Assembly (NCBI RefSeq): GCF_015832195.1
Contig: NC_052016.1
Location: forward strand, 82,993,047-83,057,046
Reading direction: 5' to 3'
Length of the DNA: 64,000 bases
Source of the DNA: Motacilla alba alba
Lineage: Eukaryota > Chordata > Aves > Passeriformes > Motacillidae
The notes under the pieces were generated by a model, which was not told the origin of the DNA, did no database searches, and saw nothing but the letters and a program-made list of their open reading frames with translations. The translations under genes were made by a program, and so were the position numbers. Positions 25,321-38,753 of the stretch are shown here, one piece after another. Every line of letters begins with the position of its first letter. Position 1 is the first letter of the stretch.

Positions 25321-28300
25321 ACATGGTGATAAGTCAGGTAATTAAAAGCCAAAACAAATTGTACTTTAAGCCTGGAAAATGTGATTTTCAGGGTGTGACA
25401 GATAAAGAGCTATGTGTCTTGTATATTTTAACTTCATTGGCTGAAGAGATTTGGCTTGTTGAAGCCACAGAAGGAAAGGAAATCTAAAAAGACTATGGTA
25501 TTCAGCAAACTTTAATCCTCAGCTCAAACTGTTGGTTTAGAAACAGCCCAGCTGAGCAAGCAGAGCTTTTATGATTGCATCACTGTCTGTTATTTTAGGG
25601 TTTTTTTTCAGTCATTAATTCTTTGAATTTTCATTGAATTAACATATATTTACAAGAACTGGATCACACTGTGACATGAATGGGGCTACATTGTTTTTTT
25701 CTCTTCCTCTCCCTTGGTTTTCCTCAGGCAGGGAGCCCAAGGATTATCCAGCCAGGGGAGTTTCAGAGCTGTGATGTGTCTGTGGCACAAAAGCAGGAGT
25801 GAATTGTATCCACACTTCAGTTCTTTCTGGGAAGTAGTCTTTGAATTGAGGGTCTTCAGCTGTGCTGAATATCTTTCCTTCTTTTTTGGAAAGAAAAGGC
25901 ACATAAGCTGATCTAGTTAATTGCACCCATTTCATGGAGAAGTAAAACAGATACCTTCCAGATATCCCAGACATACTGCAGGTGCACTGATCTATTTTCC
26001 ACTTTGTGTGCACTGGAATCATCAGATGTTCCAGAAGAGCAGTTCAGGAAAAAAGGCCTAAAATGAAACAGCAGCTTCAACAAAAGGAAAAAGGCAGTAG
26101 GAGGTGTACAAAAGCTGTGGTCTGTGTCCTAACTATGAGAATTGTCAGATATAATCCAGCCTGGCCTCTCCATTTCATAGGTCTTTAAATATCATTCAGC
26201 TACCTTGGGATTGAATTTAATAACCCAAGTTTATCTGAGTCATGTTGCTCAGTAGGACAGTCAGTCTTGCTGAGTATCCCTCTAGGTAGGTCTGCTGCTT
26301 GGGTTTATTCCTGCTGTGTGCTACATCACATCTCAGAATCCAAAGCAGTCCTGTCTTTTTGGATTTTTTGTATCATTCATAAACAGAGATATTCTAATTG
26401 CAGTTCTTTTGCTCAGTTTGTGGTTTGGGTTTTGCTCAATGCCTACTGCATAGCAAATAACCTTTAGTTCATCTTTGCATGAAATTTCTAACTATAAATT
26501 AAGAACTGTAATGAGACTACTTTAGTTTAACAACATTATTAAACACTGTCATGACACATTAGAAAATTAATTGTTTTAATCAAGGTTTTGTGCAGGATTG
26601 CTGAAATGCACATTTTACACACAATCCTTCAAAATTCTCACATCAGATGTATTTACCACCTACAAAAGATATTGATATGGCACCTGAAGAAAATACATTA
26701 AGAAAAAAGTCAGAACTTTTTCAGAGGCATTCCTGGAAAAAAAATGATGTATCCTAATGCCTATCATGATACATGGTCAAGTCATGACAAAAATAATGGT
26801 GAAGAAACAAAGCTCATCTAGAAGCTTGCTGACACCACTATATTTAGAAATTCTGTAATTAATCTTAAAGCAGGTTTTACATTTTAGCTGTTTTAGCACA
26901 GAAAAGTGAAAGAAAATTCAGAGGAATCAAATGGAAATAGGAACGAGATTAAAAAGTCTGTAGGTTAACCAATGCAAGGAGATCTAGATCATCTTACAAC
27001 TTGCTGACCTTTTAGAATGACTCCTTTTACAGATTGTCTTAATTCTTTTTCAAAGGCAGAATATGGCAGCACTGTTTTTCAATCATGATTTGAGAAAAGC
27101 AATTAATTTTATTTCTCATGTGAGCCTGAAGCAGAAAAACAAATCCTAATAGGTTATTTGGCCTTCAGGTTTCTATGGAAAACATTAGCCAAGAAACTAT
27201 CTGATTTACCTAAAATGCATCAAGAATACTAACTGGAATTTAAATTCATATCTGCTCAAGTTTTGCAGTCAACAAAGTCATCAGCAAAATAGTGAAGAAG
27301 TCAAATTTCTTTGAAACTTTCAGATAATCAAGTCTGAAATCAACAATGTGGATCTAAGTTCAATTCTCAGTTATTCAGTTATTCAATTCGCTTCATTGTC
27401 TGCTTAAGCCTTACATCTCAAAATATATCTCAGACAAAAAAAAATGGTCTGAACATAGGAATACAAAATGAAAAACTTAATTGTCGGGAAAATAATTCTG
27501 GTCATCTGTGAAATTTTAAACTTTTCCACATATTGCAGTGTATGCTTTTTATGGGAGATTTTGTGACCCAAGCTCACTGAGTTTTTTCCATAATCTTTTC
27601 TGAGAAAGATAAAATGTCACTTTCATTTGGTCCACATGTTTAAGAATATCTTTGCTCTTGCTTCGTCTTCTCTTTTCCTCCTTCTCCTTTTGTTTTACTT
27701 TTAAGCCCTTAATAAGAATTGAGTTCTTGAGAAAAAACTAAATGTACCAGACCAAATTGGGGGAAAAAAGAGCTTTGAGTAAGATAGGAGGATTTAGCTG
27801 ACCTCAGATGAACACCTGTCACCTTTAAGTGGCCAAGAGCAGAAATTAAGAATATAGAGTGATGATTGTAATGCAACACATGCCTGCTTGTCCTCCATAA
27901 TGCATTGGCATCCCTTGGCCACTAGTGTAAAAGACTTTGCAGTTGACCAACACCTCAGCGCAGTTTTAGCCTGCGAACAACTCCCCCACTCTTGAAAATG
28001 TTTTTTTCTTTTAAAACTGCCATAGATGTTTTGCTATTCTGGACTGTCCCAATACTGTGCAAGTCTGACTTCTGGTCTTTTACTTTAGAAGGTTTAGCAA
28101 TTTTGTATGAATATAGCAGTGAATAAATTGCTGGATTTCTGCAGGAAGCACATACAACCTCTCCACTTAACCCCCACTTACATAATCTTCAGGATCAATC
28201 AGCAACAGAATTGCATCTACACTTGCCTATTGTGCTCTCCATCCCGCAGTCCTTTCATTTATGTTCATGTGTTGACATTATCTGTGGATCCAGAAGCAAG

Positions 28301-29818
28301 TGTCTAAGGCAATTGCTGGCAAGCTGACAAAGCTGAGCAGGACTAGTGCACTCTAATTTGCAGTTCCTGAGTCAGCTCTCTGCATACTGAGTTGTTATGC
28401 AGAACCATAGGCAGCTCTCTCCACAGAGAAGACACCAATCTAATTGTCTTATTTCAAAGAAGGTTTTATGCATCTAATTGGTAGAGAGAAGCCTGAGCAG
28501 CCAAAAACATTATATGAATGTCACAAAAGTAGCCTTAAGTGTTTAAGTACCAGAAAGCGAGAAATGACAAACTGGGTTCTTCTTCCCTCCAGCAATTTGC
28601 TGATTCTGGAGCCTCAACACTCTCTGTAGATGTGATGGAACACCAAGTCAGCTGTTATGAACCCTGTGTTTCAGACATGTCCCAAAACAAGTGAATGCAT
28701 ATGGATCTAAGTGCTCTAATGCAATAATTGACCTATTTCGGTCTGTGGCATCCAAGCTGCATTAACTCCCACCAGCTCAAGCATAGGAGCTGTGGAAACT
28801 TATACGGAAAAGCTGCTCAGCTCAACTGCCATCTTCTTTTACGTCTAAAGTCTTCTATGGGAATTCGGTTGGATCGGGCCACATTTTATACCTGCCTATT
28901 TCATAGTCAATGAAAGAATTATTAGAGGTATTTATTTATCTGATTTCTTCAGACTAAATCTGTGTTTTGTTGTTGTTGGCTTTACCTGATTATATTAATA
29001 TTAGAGTGTCATTCAATCCATTGTTTATTTGAAAAAGCTATTTAATTTTGTGTGCTACTGTGCAAGGGATAACATGAATGGGGGAAAAAAAACCCAGTTT
29101 TGCTCCAAACTGAGTGTTAGTTTTGAATTTGCACTGACAGTTTCTTGAATAAGTGGTGGCTATTTTAACACTTAGCTTGAAATGCAGCAGAGAGACAGCT
29201 CACAGAACACTGCTGTCTTTGGTCCTTGAGATCTTAAGGTAAACTCCAAGACAAACTGATACCACCTAGGGTGTAGGAAGACAGAACCAAAGCATGTTCA
29301 GAAAGCACCTGGAGACCTACCCATCCTAAGTAAGGTGTAGTTTTATACAAAAAATAAGCAACTGTATATCTTTCATGATTGCACATCTGTTTGTAAGTAA
29401 CAGTGCACATCTGCTTTTCAAGGACATTGTATAGAAACCAAAACACAAGAAAAATTGCTGTCAGAAACTTTCACACTGGTCCTCAAAACCGAATTTTTTT
29501 CATGAGCCCTCTGAATGTTTCCTGGCCATAAGTACAAGGTTAAAGAAATCTCTTAATACAACATTTTTATTGTTACAGAATTTTTGTATATCATCAACAT
29601 ATAAATCTATGATAGAATATGCTAAATGGAAATTAATGTAATTCAATTTTTCACTTAAATAATTGTTAAAATTTTTGGGGAGAATGTTTGCAGATTTATT
29701 TATACTCTGCAGTCTCCAAAATTAACAGAGGGAACTGGCTGCCAGTCTCTGCCACTATGCAAATACTTATTCTTCCATATGGTTGCAGAAATATATTTTA
29801 AAAATATTAGGGTTATGA

Positions 29819-29860
29819 AACAATACAATAAATACAATAAATACAAAACAATACAATAAA
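29819..29860. repeat. AT-rich simple repeat (AATACAATA-type)
   Basis: Imperfect repeats of aatacaata and aatac units occur between unique intron sequences. Confidence 0.75.
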
Positions 29861-30589
29861 TTTTATTCAAAATAAGGAAAGAAGGAGAGGAGTAAGGACC
29901 CTGACAGTGAAATGTTAATACCAAAATGACTCAACTGTCTTACTGTTATCCTGACCCCAAAGAAAGCATCCTATGGCCATATCATATTTTCAGTCTGATT
30001 CCCTAAAACTGCTTTTAAGAGAAATGTCTTCTACACTTAGACTGGTCCTGAAGAACTGTGAATATATATATATTCCTACAATGCATATTTTATGTGTAAA
30101 AGTCTATTATCTATTTAAGATTCAGTGTGTGCCTCCTGCTCTTCCTTCCTCTTTCACTCCTTTTGACTGAATCAGTAAAAAGTACCTTATCCATTGACTT
30201 CAATATGAACTTGATTAGGATCTGATTGTTCAGATTTATATAAAATCAGGTTGAAAACAAAGGTTTTAAGGTAAAGGTCTTTACAGGGAGAACTTACTGA
30301 TGGAAACATTGCTGACGAAATTTGGGTAGAATAAGAGATTTTTATTCAAGAAATGACCATTTAAAGGTGTAAGAACGTCTCTACATGTAAACACAGATAA
30401 AATGTTTATAAACTGTCTGTATGTAATACAATTTGCATTAATTCATCATGAGTGGAATTTCACACACGTGATATTTCAGTTTAACACACTGTAGAAGTTT
30501 AATACATTTCTGAAGCTTATAGCCTTACCTGCTATCAGGAGCATGCCCCAAACAGGGGAGCAAAGTGTTCACAGTTTCTAAGGGCAATT

Positions 30590-31214
30590 CCTGTGGTTGC
30601 CAGTGAACTGAATATGGGCTAACACTGTGCCCAGGGTGGCCAAGACCAATGGCATCCTGGCTTGTATCAGCAATACTGTGGCCAGCAGGACCAGGGCAGT
30701 GATTCTGCCTCTGTATTTGACAGTACTGAGGCCACACCTCCAATTCTGTGTTCAGTTCTGGGCCCCTCACTACAAAAAAGACACTGAGGTGCTTGAGCAT
30801 GTCCAGAGAAGGGCAGTGGAACTGGTGAAGGCTCTGGAGCACAGGTCCTTTGAGGAGCAGCTGAGGGAGCTGGGGTTCTTTAGCTGGAGAAAAGGAGGTT
30901 CAGGGGAGACCACATCATTCTCTGCAACCACCTGAATGAAAGGAGGGAGTAGCCAGGTGGGTATCAGTCTTCCTCCAAGTATGAAGTAATGGGATGAGAG
31001 GAAGTGTGCTCAAGTTGGACAAGGGAAAGTTTAGATTGGATATGAGGAAAAACCTTTTGATGGAGAGGGTTGTCAAGCATTGAGACAGGCTGCCTAGGGA
31101 AGTGGTTCAGTCACCCTATGTAAATGTGGCCCTCAGGCACGTGGTTTTACTGGTGGATTTGGCAGCGTTAATTTAATGATTGGAGTCAATGATCTCAAAG
31201 ATCTTTTCCAACCT
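30590..31214 (+). mobile_element. CR1 LINE, + strand, 5'-truncated, near-complete 3' end
   Basis: About 625 bp follow the CR1 order closely: ccagggtggccaagaccaatggcatcctgg, ctgggcccctcactacaaaaaagacactgaggtgcttgagcatgtccagag split by few changes, gaggagcagctgagggagctgggg, gtttagattggatatgaggaaaaa, and the terminal caatgatctcaaagatcttttccaacct. A frame over 30627-30935 retains recognisable CR1 ORF2 C-terminal sequence ([41 protein letters not shown]), then breaks. The usual ATTCTATG tail is replaced by an A/C-rich microsatellite. It is relatively well preserved compared with the other copies. Confidence 0.95.
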
Positions 31215-31244
31215 ACACACAAATACACACACAAACACACAAAA
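31215..31244. repeat. A/C-rich microsatellite at a CR1 3' end
   Basis: Repeats of acacac, aatac and acaaacac directly follow the CR1 terminus ccaacct. The run probably grew from the element's own 3' repeat tail. Confidence 0.8.
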
Positions 31245-31592
31245 TTACTAAGCCTTGAGAGATATATTGTATTAATAGTGCTGATGTTGAGAGGTAGAAC
31301 TTAGGCAGTGGGGTGTGAAAAGCACTAATTTACTCTCGCTGTTGACTAAGAGATGACATTGAAGATATTGTCATTTAGCAGGAGAAAGAAACATATTAAC
31401 TAAATATATTGGATTATTTTCTTTTTTTGACTATCAAAATTACTTTCCTGGTGACTGTGCAGGCTCCTTAGTAGAAGGAGTAAGCACCTATCAAGGAAAG
31501 GTTAGATTTCTACAGAGTGGTTGAGCTTGCTGCCTAATCAAGTAGTAATCCATTTCAGCACTCCTTTCTCTTGTCTTGCCTTTACATTCCTG

Positions 31593-31614
31593 CACACACA
31601 CACACACACACACA
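31593..31614. repeat. (CA)11 microsatellite
   Basis: Eleven uninterrupted CA units, ending at the t of tcagca. Confidence 0.95.
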
Positions 31615-34175
31615 TCAGCAGGTGTCATGTTGGCAGCTAAAGTAGTGGGAGAACTTGCTGTGTTGTAGGAGAGGTGAACGGGACAATCTTCCTTTGCACA
31701 AACTTGTAGCTGTTGAGGTTCATTCACCTGTGCTTACGATCAAATATATTTCAAAATACTAATAGAAAGAGGGGACTGAAGTGTATGTAGGCCTATGAGT
31801 ACCCAAACTAGCTGCAGGTAATGGCATAAAAATGTTACTATTTGAGCTTGTAATGGCTGTGTTATTATCACCTGATAAGTATTTATGTATATATCACGAA
31901 ATGTTGTTATATTTACACATAGATCACAGAAAGCACTACTTGGTCCAGTATTTTTGAAGGCAATCTTAATACTAAGATAAAAATACAGTCAACAAGTACA
32001 GAAAAATGCTTTAGATTTTCTGTACTATGTAGATTTTGGGTTTTGTAGCCTTATTTTTGTCTTTCTGGATCAAAGCTGGAGCATTGTTTAGAGCCACACT
32101 TTCTTGCTCATTTTTATCAGTGGCTAAGGACTCAATTGTACTTTGCTGTCAAGTTGACATTTTATAAAAACAGTGAGAATAAACAAACGCATTCTAATGG
32201 AACCATTTTTCACTATTATCTTTTCACCTAAATGTATCTGCAACATGATCCAAAAAGCCTCAGAAGTAAAATGATTCCTAAATGCTTTAAGATACTCAAA
32301 TATAATGCTATGTTTATAGTGAAAGTGGCCAAAGGACAGGGTTTGAGAAGAATGAAAGTTTTGGCAGATGAAAATGCTTAGAAATAAGTTAATTAGCAAG
32401 AAAAGCTAAGGGCTTATAATTCAGAGAGTATTATAAGAGTTGAGAAGTTGCTAAGAAGCATGAATGTTGATGGGGAAAAGTACAGGAAAGATGTTCTTGG
32501 AAGCTAAGATCAAGCATAATATTTAATAGCCAGAAATTCGTATCACCTACAGTCTGTCAACACTTAAAAGAGGTAACTACGTTAAAAATAGAGTGACCTG
32601 ATACTGTTTCTATGATCTCTGCAGAAAATCAGGCATCTCCAGGTGAAAATCACATCTCGTGCAGGTTCAATCATGTTCTAGAGTGGATATTCTCTCACCA
32701 GCAAAGGAGAGGGAACAGAGGAGATTCAATGCATGGACCAGCCTTTAACTAGTCCAAGGTGAAACAGCCCAATAATGTGAACGTCCCATGAACTTAACAA
32801 AACTTCCTCTAAATGCAAAGATGGGAATTGCCTAAGGTGTTTTCTTTTTGTCACAGAGTCCAAAATTCTTTCCTTTCTTTTTTGCACAAATGTAGAAAAC
32901 ACATCTGTGCATTTTACTTGTGATTTTTTTTTTTAATGGGCTTCTAGTTCATGGTTTTGAATTACTCTGTAAGTTGATATTTATTTATTATGCTTAGGAT
33001 TTCATTAGAGAAGTCAAGAATAGTGTTCACACACTTTTTAAAAGCCCAGAAGGTTAGTTTCTGCCTGACATACAAATCTATAGTAGTTTTTCTTACAAAA
33101 AAAAATTATTAAACTCAAAATTCTACTTTCTTTCTTTATAAACACTATTCATCCAAGTATTCAATATCTCAGTGATTGGAAGTTAATTTTGCAGATGATG
33201 GATAAAGATTAAATAAGGCAGAATCAACCCTAATTTCTTTACATGCAAAATGTGGTGCTTCATAACTAACTTAGAAAGTGGGACTGCAGTTAAAATGAAA
33301 TGGAAAACGTCCTCTTTAATCGGTTGCTCCAGGTGTATGTAGATTACTCATTACTGGAATGAGGAGACTTTGTAACTTAAAGAATAGATGACACAACAAA
33401 AAAGGACAGGAAGTATATGGTTTATAGAGTTCAGCTGCTATGCATACTTGTGAGAGAATTGCAATTTGATTTTCTTAGTAATTGTTATAGAAAAGAATTT
33501 CTAAACTGGCAACATTAAAACATGACTACAAATGTAATAGGCAAAAAACTTACAGCTGTTGGTTAGTACTTTTGGAGACGAGCAATGCCTGATTATACAA
33601 TCATTTTCAGCATTATTATTGACTTACTCTTTTCCAAAGATAGGAACCTATATCCTAGGACATGACTAATTTTGTTCTGATTGGTGTCAAAAATACTTGC
33701 TGATTTTTTGGCATGAGGTAAAGGGAGGATTTTTAAGCTGTCCCCTCAATTGAAATGGTGGTCAGAGAGCAATAACAGCAGGAAAAAGGGAAAATCTCAC
33801 TTCCCCATCTCTTAACTGTGAATGAGGTGGGTCAGAAATAGACTCTGGCATGTATCAGCCATAATGCAGCCAAGAACTGCCCTTATAAATATTCAAGTGT
33901 TTGCTGCTGGTAGGATCTGAAAACAGGTGTAATTTGAACTATTTGTAAGAGCAATTTTTTCTAAATGTAAGATTCTTTAAAACAAATATACACACTAAAA
34001 AAAAAATGGTGTGCTGATAAATTGTGCAGATAAATGAGTTACTTCAATATCAGTACATTTCTGCCTTGGTGTTTTGTCTTTTCCAAATACTTATGCTCTA
34101 TTTAGCCAGGTAGATTTGCCTTTAAATATCATTCACTTTGAGGAGAGTGGTTGTTTTTCACTGGGACTATAATTT

Positions 34176-34260
34176 CCTTTTGGTGTTTCTTTTGCTTGTT
34201 TGTTTACCTTGGTTTTGGATTGGGTTTTTTGTTAGTTTGTTAGTGGTTTTGTTTGTTTTT
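34176..34260. repeat. T/G-rich low-complexity tract
   Basis: Mainly T with G pairs and triplets (for example ttggttttggattgggtttt and gttagtttgttagtgg). No coding or mobile-element signature. Confidence 0.7.
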
Positions 34261-36224
34261 ATAAGAGTTGATAGATTGCTAGGTTTTCCTTTTTTACAGA
34301 ACATGAAATGAACCTGACAAAGGAATTACTGCCTCAGTAAATGTGAACAGCCATTTTTGGGATGTGCTTGGAAATTTGAATGGGTCTCATCTCAAAGCAT
34401 GTGGTTCAGCTAATGAGAGAAGTGACTTCAGATTGTTCCATAAATTGTGTTCTGGCTTAGTCAGAAAGGTGTAAACTGATTTAGTGTCAAGAGAAATCTC
34501 TTTTGCCTCAGGAAGCTGTGGAGATCGTAGACTGTGGAATATCAGCCACTATGTCATGGTGTTCAAAAGGGAGCTGTAGTTGGAGGTAACAGCCTACATT
34601 AGCTTGGCCTTACTGTGAGAGGGAAGAATTTGTTTGATCATGTAGTCTCATCTCAGCAGCTTATCAGTCATCCTACTTCATAAGGTAGGAGACTAAAGGT
34701 AGGCTAAAGGTAAGGTAGACTAAAAAGCACTCTGAAAATTTTTCATTGGTCTGATAATATTGTATATGTCCAATAATATAGCTTGAGTCATTTATTCAAG
34801 AGACTAGAATTTTACATTGCACCAAAACTTACTTGCCAAGCTAGAGATTAATTACACAAATTGAAAGATTTCTTACTTCTTTGTTTCTATAACTTGTAAA
34901 AGAAAATGCATTCCTGTTTCTCTTATACAGGTTTTATACCCTTTATTCTAGTTTTAGTGCATATTTTTAATCAAAAGAATAAAAATCTCAGTGACCTTAC
35001 TAAGCTAATCAACAAAGACTTGTAGCTGCAAGCTGATCCTATCGGCTTATTTATTTTTGTAGAAATTTATTCAGAACCACCTTTCTTCAAACCTGGAGGC
35101 ACTCGGGTTGGCCCAGCTAGTCTGGTTCGTTAAGCCAAGGTGTATTAACCTATGTAACAGAATTTTAGAAGATCCTTGCTTTTGGTGAACCAAGGTACCT
35201 TATGTTTGGAGTGTATTTGTCATAGGCTTCTTCAAATGAGCAATGAGAAGAGTTAAGCATCTCCAAAAAGCAGTTCTCATCTCCAGACACATCAATTGAC
35301 TTTAGGACATTGCTCCCTTTCTTTACCAACTATAGAGAAGAGAATAACTGTTCTTTACATTCTTTATCTATATTCATGGCACTAGACGGGGAGAAAATCC
35401 AGTCTGTTGATATTAATGTGCAATATAGTATTTTTAGCTGTTCAATTATAGATTGTTAGAATTTTATTATAGGTACTTACATTAAAGCTGCTACTTCTTA
35501 AATGACATAAATACAATTTTTAATGACATTTTATTCAGCATTTATTGGTTAGTCATTGTGGAAATTATTCTGAGAGGAGAACAGACCAAGGTAATGATTT
35601 TCTGTAGAAATCGGCCACTTAAAGGCAACAAATGTACAGTTTTAATGCAGTTTAATGTTATGGTGTATTGATAGAGTTGACTGAATAATAAAAAAATAGA
35701 TTGCTGAATATTTTTGAGTAAAAGTAGACCAATTTTCCTTTATGTAAATTAGTATTTCTGAGAATGCTCAGTTTTGGAAAATGTAAATGAGTTAATCACA
35801 GTATTTGTGTGAGGAACCTGCTGTTAGTTGGTCAGCAGCTGAAGAATTTTGCTTTTACATAAGAGATCTAAATACATGGCTAACTAGTCAGGCATAAAAT
35901 TATCTAATTAAAATACACAGTCTATAAATAAGTAAATTGTAAACATAATTTCCTAAATTCTGGTTGTAAATACTACTGAATAATGAGGATATTAACACAA
36001 AAGAAAATTATCAGCATTAGAAAAACTTCCTGAATCCCATAACCTGTAAAATTTGCAATGGTATTTCATCACATAGTCTGATTAGAGTTATGACACAGAG
36101 TTTCTATGTGGTTCCAGCCATGACAGTTGTTTAGTAATATATTTTCTGTTTTCATCATAGTCTGTAACTCACATTCTCCCTGTTGCTCCTCCATGTACTA
36201 GATGACACACACAGTAATTAAGTT

Positions 36225-36312
36225 GTATTTTTGGGGTTTTTGTTTTTGGTTTTTTTTGTTTTGTTTTGGGTTTTTTTGCGGAGTTTGTTTTGTTTTGTTT
36301 AAGTTTTTTTGG
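36225..36312. repeat. T/G-rich low-complexity tract with G runs
   Basis: Contains ttggggttttt, then ttggtttttttt, then ttttgggttttttt and tttgttttgttttgttt. The + strand has two G runs of three or more plus G pairs, so any G-quadruplex would be weak. Confidence 0.75.
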
Positions 36313-38721
36313 CTTATTTAAGAAAGAACCTGATAACTCAAGTTTAGATGGCTTATTGACTGGAAGCTCAGTTACTCAATCAGCAGTATGGATATAAATC
36401 ACGTGTAGCAATGCTGCAGGTAAGTCATGAAATAGATCAAGACCAGGACACGAGTTTATGCAGTGCTACTGCAGTACCTCACTTGTTGATCACACTGGAT
36501 GTGCTTAGATTTTACTCATCTTTTTACTGCTGGCTTTTGCTGTGTTTGTGGTGAATACTGCAATTAGCACAGAGGTCTTTGTAGCATTGACATTAAAAGC
36601 ATAACATTAGCATGAGTGTTAAGTGTCCTGGGAATATAGTTCGTGTCTGTACAACTTAAGAATTTATATTGCTGGGAAGGTTTTTAAAACCCAACTTTAA
36701 AGATTTATGTAAAAAAGTTATGTAAGTACATAAAAGGATGCATAACTTTGGTTGGCAGAAAAAGTCATGACCAATAGGAACTGGAAACCTGACTGAGGTG
36801 CAAATATTGTATCTACTGAAGCCTTTTTTGATACCTAGTATCCCATAATCAGATGCAGCATGTGCTTAGAAATTTTTCCCAAGCAAACGTGATCTATGAA
36901 TCCTGTGATCTTTTCCTCTAGTGTATCAGTGCTTGAGACAGTTTTCTCCCATAAATATATGTGTGAGGCACTTGAAGATGGTGCCTATTTCTGGATATGC
37001 TGGACAACAGCGTTCTTCATGGGCTGCTCAGGATACCTACAGTATTTCACCCTCTGGCAGAGTGAAGTGCCTGAAACCACCACATCAGCCTCTCTTCTAT
37101 TGTTCCTGTATCTCATTTTGGCTTGGGCGCTTGGCACTGGCATGCCACAATGTTCTTCATGCAGATGGGATGGCCTTGGCAGTGCAATGTACTCTCACCA
37201 CCTCAACCCACAGCTGACTGGCAGCTGTGTCCTGGAAAACTGGCATATTACCTTGCAAGGGGCACATTGCCATCCATAGACAATCAGGCACCTCGGCAGC
37301 AAAATGATCACAAATGAATATCAGCTGTTAACGTTCAAGGACTGATTCCAAGTCATTTGGGTTGGCTAGAAGCATGAAGTCTTTATTCTCTTTATTGCTA
37401 AATGCAGAAGTCTCTATTGCACACTGCCTGCTGTCTTACCCATAAATAAGTGTAAATTGAAGAGTAATTCTCTGTACAGTATTTACAGCACAGATATCTG
37501 TGCTCTTTCATAAATACATGGTGATAGCCACTTTTCAAGAATATTTTTAATTGAAAAATCAAAAAATATACTGAACATTTTTGGCTTTGATATCGTATCT
37601 TACCCATGTTCTGAGAAGCAGTCTGTGGTCAGTAGTGAATTAGACTGTTCTCAAAGTTAATGAACAAATGTTTCACACCACTGCCTTTTCAGAACAAAAG
37701 GCAGGACAGAAATGAAAGGTCTGACTCTTTCCCATAGTCACAAGTGCAGACCACACCTTTCTTAACCAGGAAATCAGATAGTGCAATGAAATAATGCAAT
37801 GAAAAGCCTATATTAGGAAAACTTAGCTACCATTTTAAAATGTGATTTCAATGTGAAAAAATGCGTCAGGAGACATTTTGAATTAATTTTTCTTCATAGA
37901 TTATTTATCATATTTTAACAGATTTCCTAAAATAAAGTGGAAGGAGCTTTGAATTAGCTAACCTGAATGTTAAAATAAGCTTAGTTTGGCTCATATGAAG
38001 ATTTGCTGAGCCAGGGTCCCTACGTAGTTCTGTCTTGTCTCCAGCTGAATGGGACATTTTCAAAAAAGATTAGGATGCCGCACTGAACAGTTATGGACAC
38101 CTAAAAGCAAGAATAAAATTTGAATTCATTCTCTTTATTTCTGTGAAGTCTGTAGGGCTAAGAAGAGTGAAAAGACTGGTTTTTGATTTTTCTTGCCAGA
38201 CACTGAATGCATATAGCCGGCTGGAATGCTAATACCATGATGACATTTTTGCATACTGTATTCTCAGACTAGAAATGAATTCTGATTTATCACACAGCTT
38301 TTAGGGCAATTTTATTTGACCTTTTATAAATACTACATCAATTTATCTCTGGGCAGCTGACAAAGTCTCTTTTCCCTGTGACATAGTGTTATTTAGAAAA
38401 TATGAAAGTTGAGGTTGGTTTTAAATTACTGGCTTCACATAGTTTTATTATGAAAAAGGCTAATAAAGTGCCCTCCTCACCCCAATTGTTCAATATTGTT
38501 GGAACATTTTAATTTTGGGGTTTTTTTTCATTGCCTCATTTTTTCCCAGGTACTTTTAGCCAAGGTACATGGATAAATAAAAAGGGATGGGGGAGTGAAC
38601 CCTGCATTCAAAGTGGCATAAATAAACTCACATTAACAGGCCCATCACTATGTGGAGTGAATGATTTATCTACGAACTAAATTTCTTTTTTTTAACAGGG
38701 GTGAGTAACCTTGGATCCTGG

Positions 38722-38753
38722 AGGGGGGAAAAAGGGTGGGGGGGGGGGGGGGG
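38722..38753 (+). repeat. G-rich tract with a G16 homopolymer
   Basis: The tract reads G6, then A5, then GGG, T, then sixteen consecutive Gs at 38738-38753. Such a tract can form a G-quadruplex on the + strand. Since the gene is on the + strand, it would also be present in the intron RNA. The homopolymer length is uncertain in most sequencing methods. Confidence 0.9.

Noticed and set aside
36225..36312. Interstitial telomere-like repeat in the T/G-rich tract
   Set aside because: There are no TTAGGG units. The G runs are irregular and the tract is simply T/G-rich.
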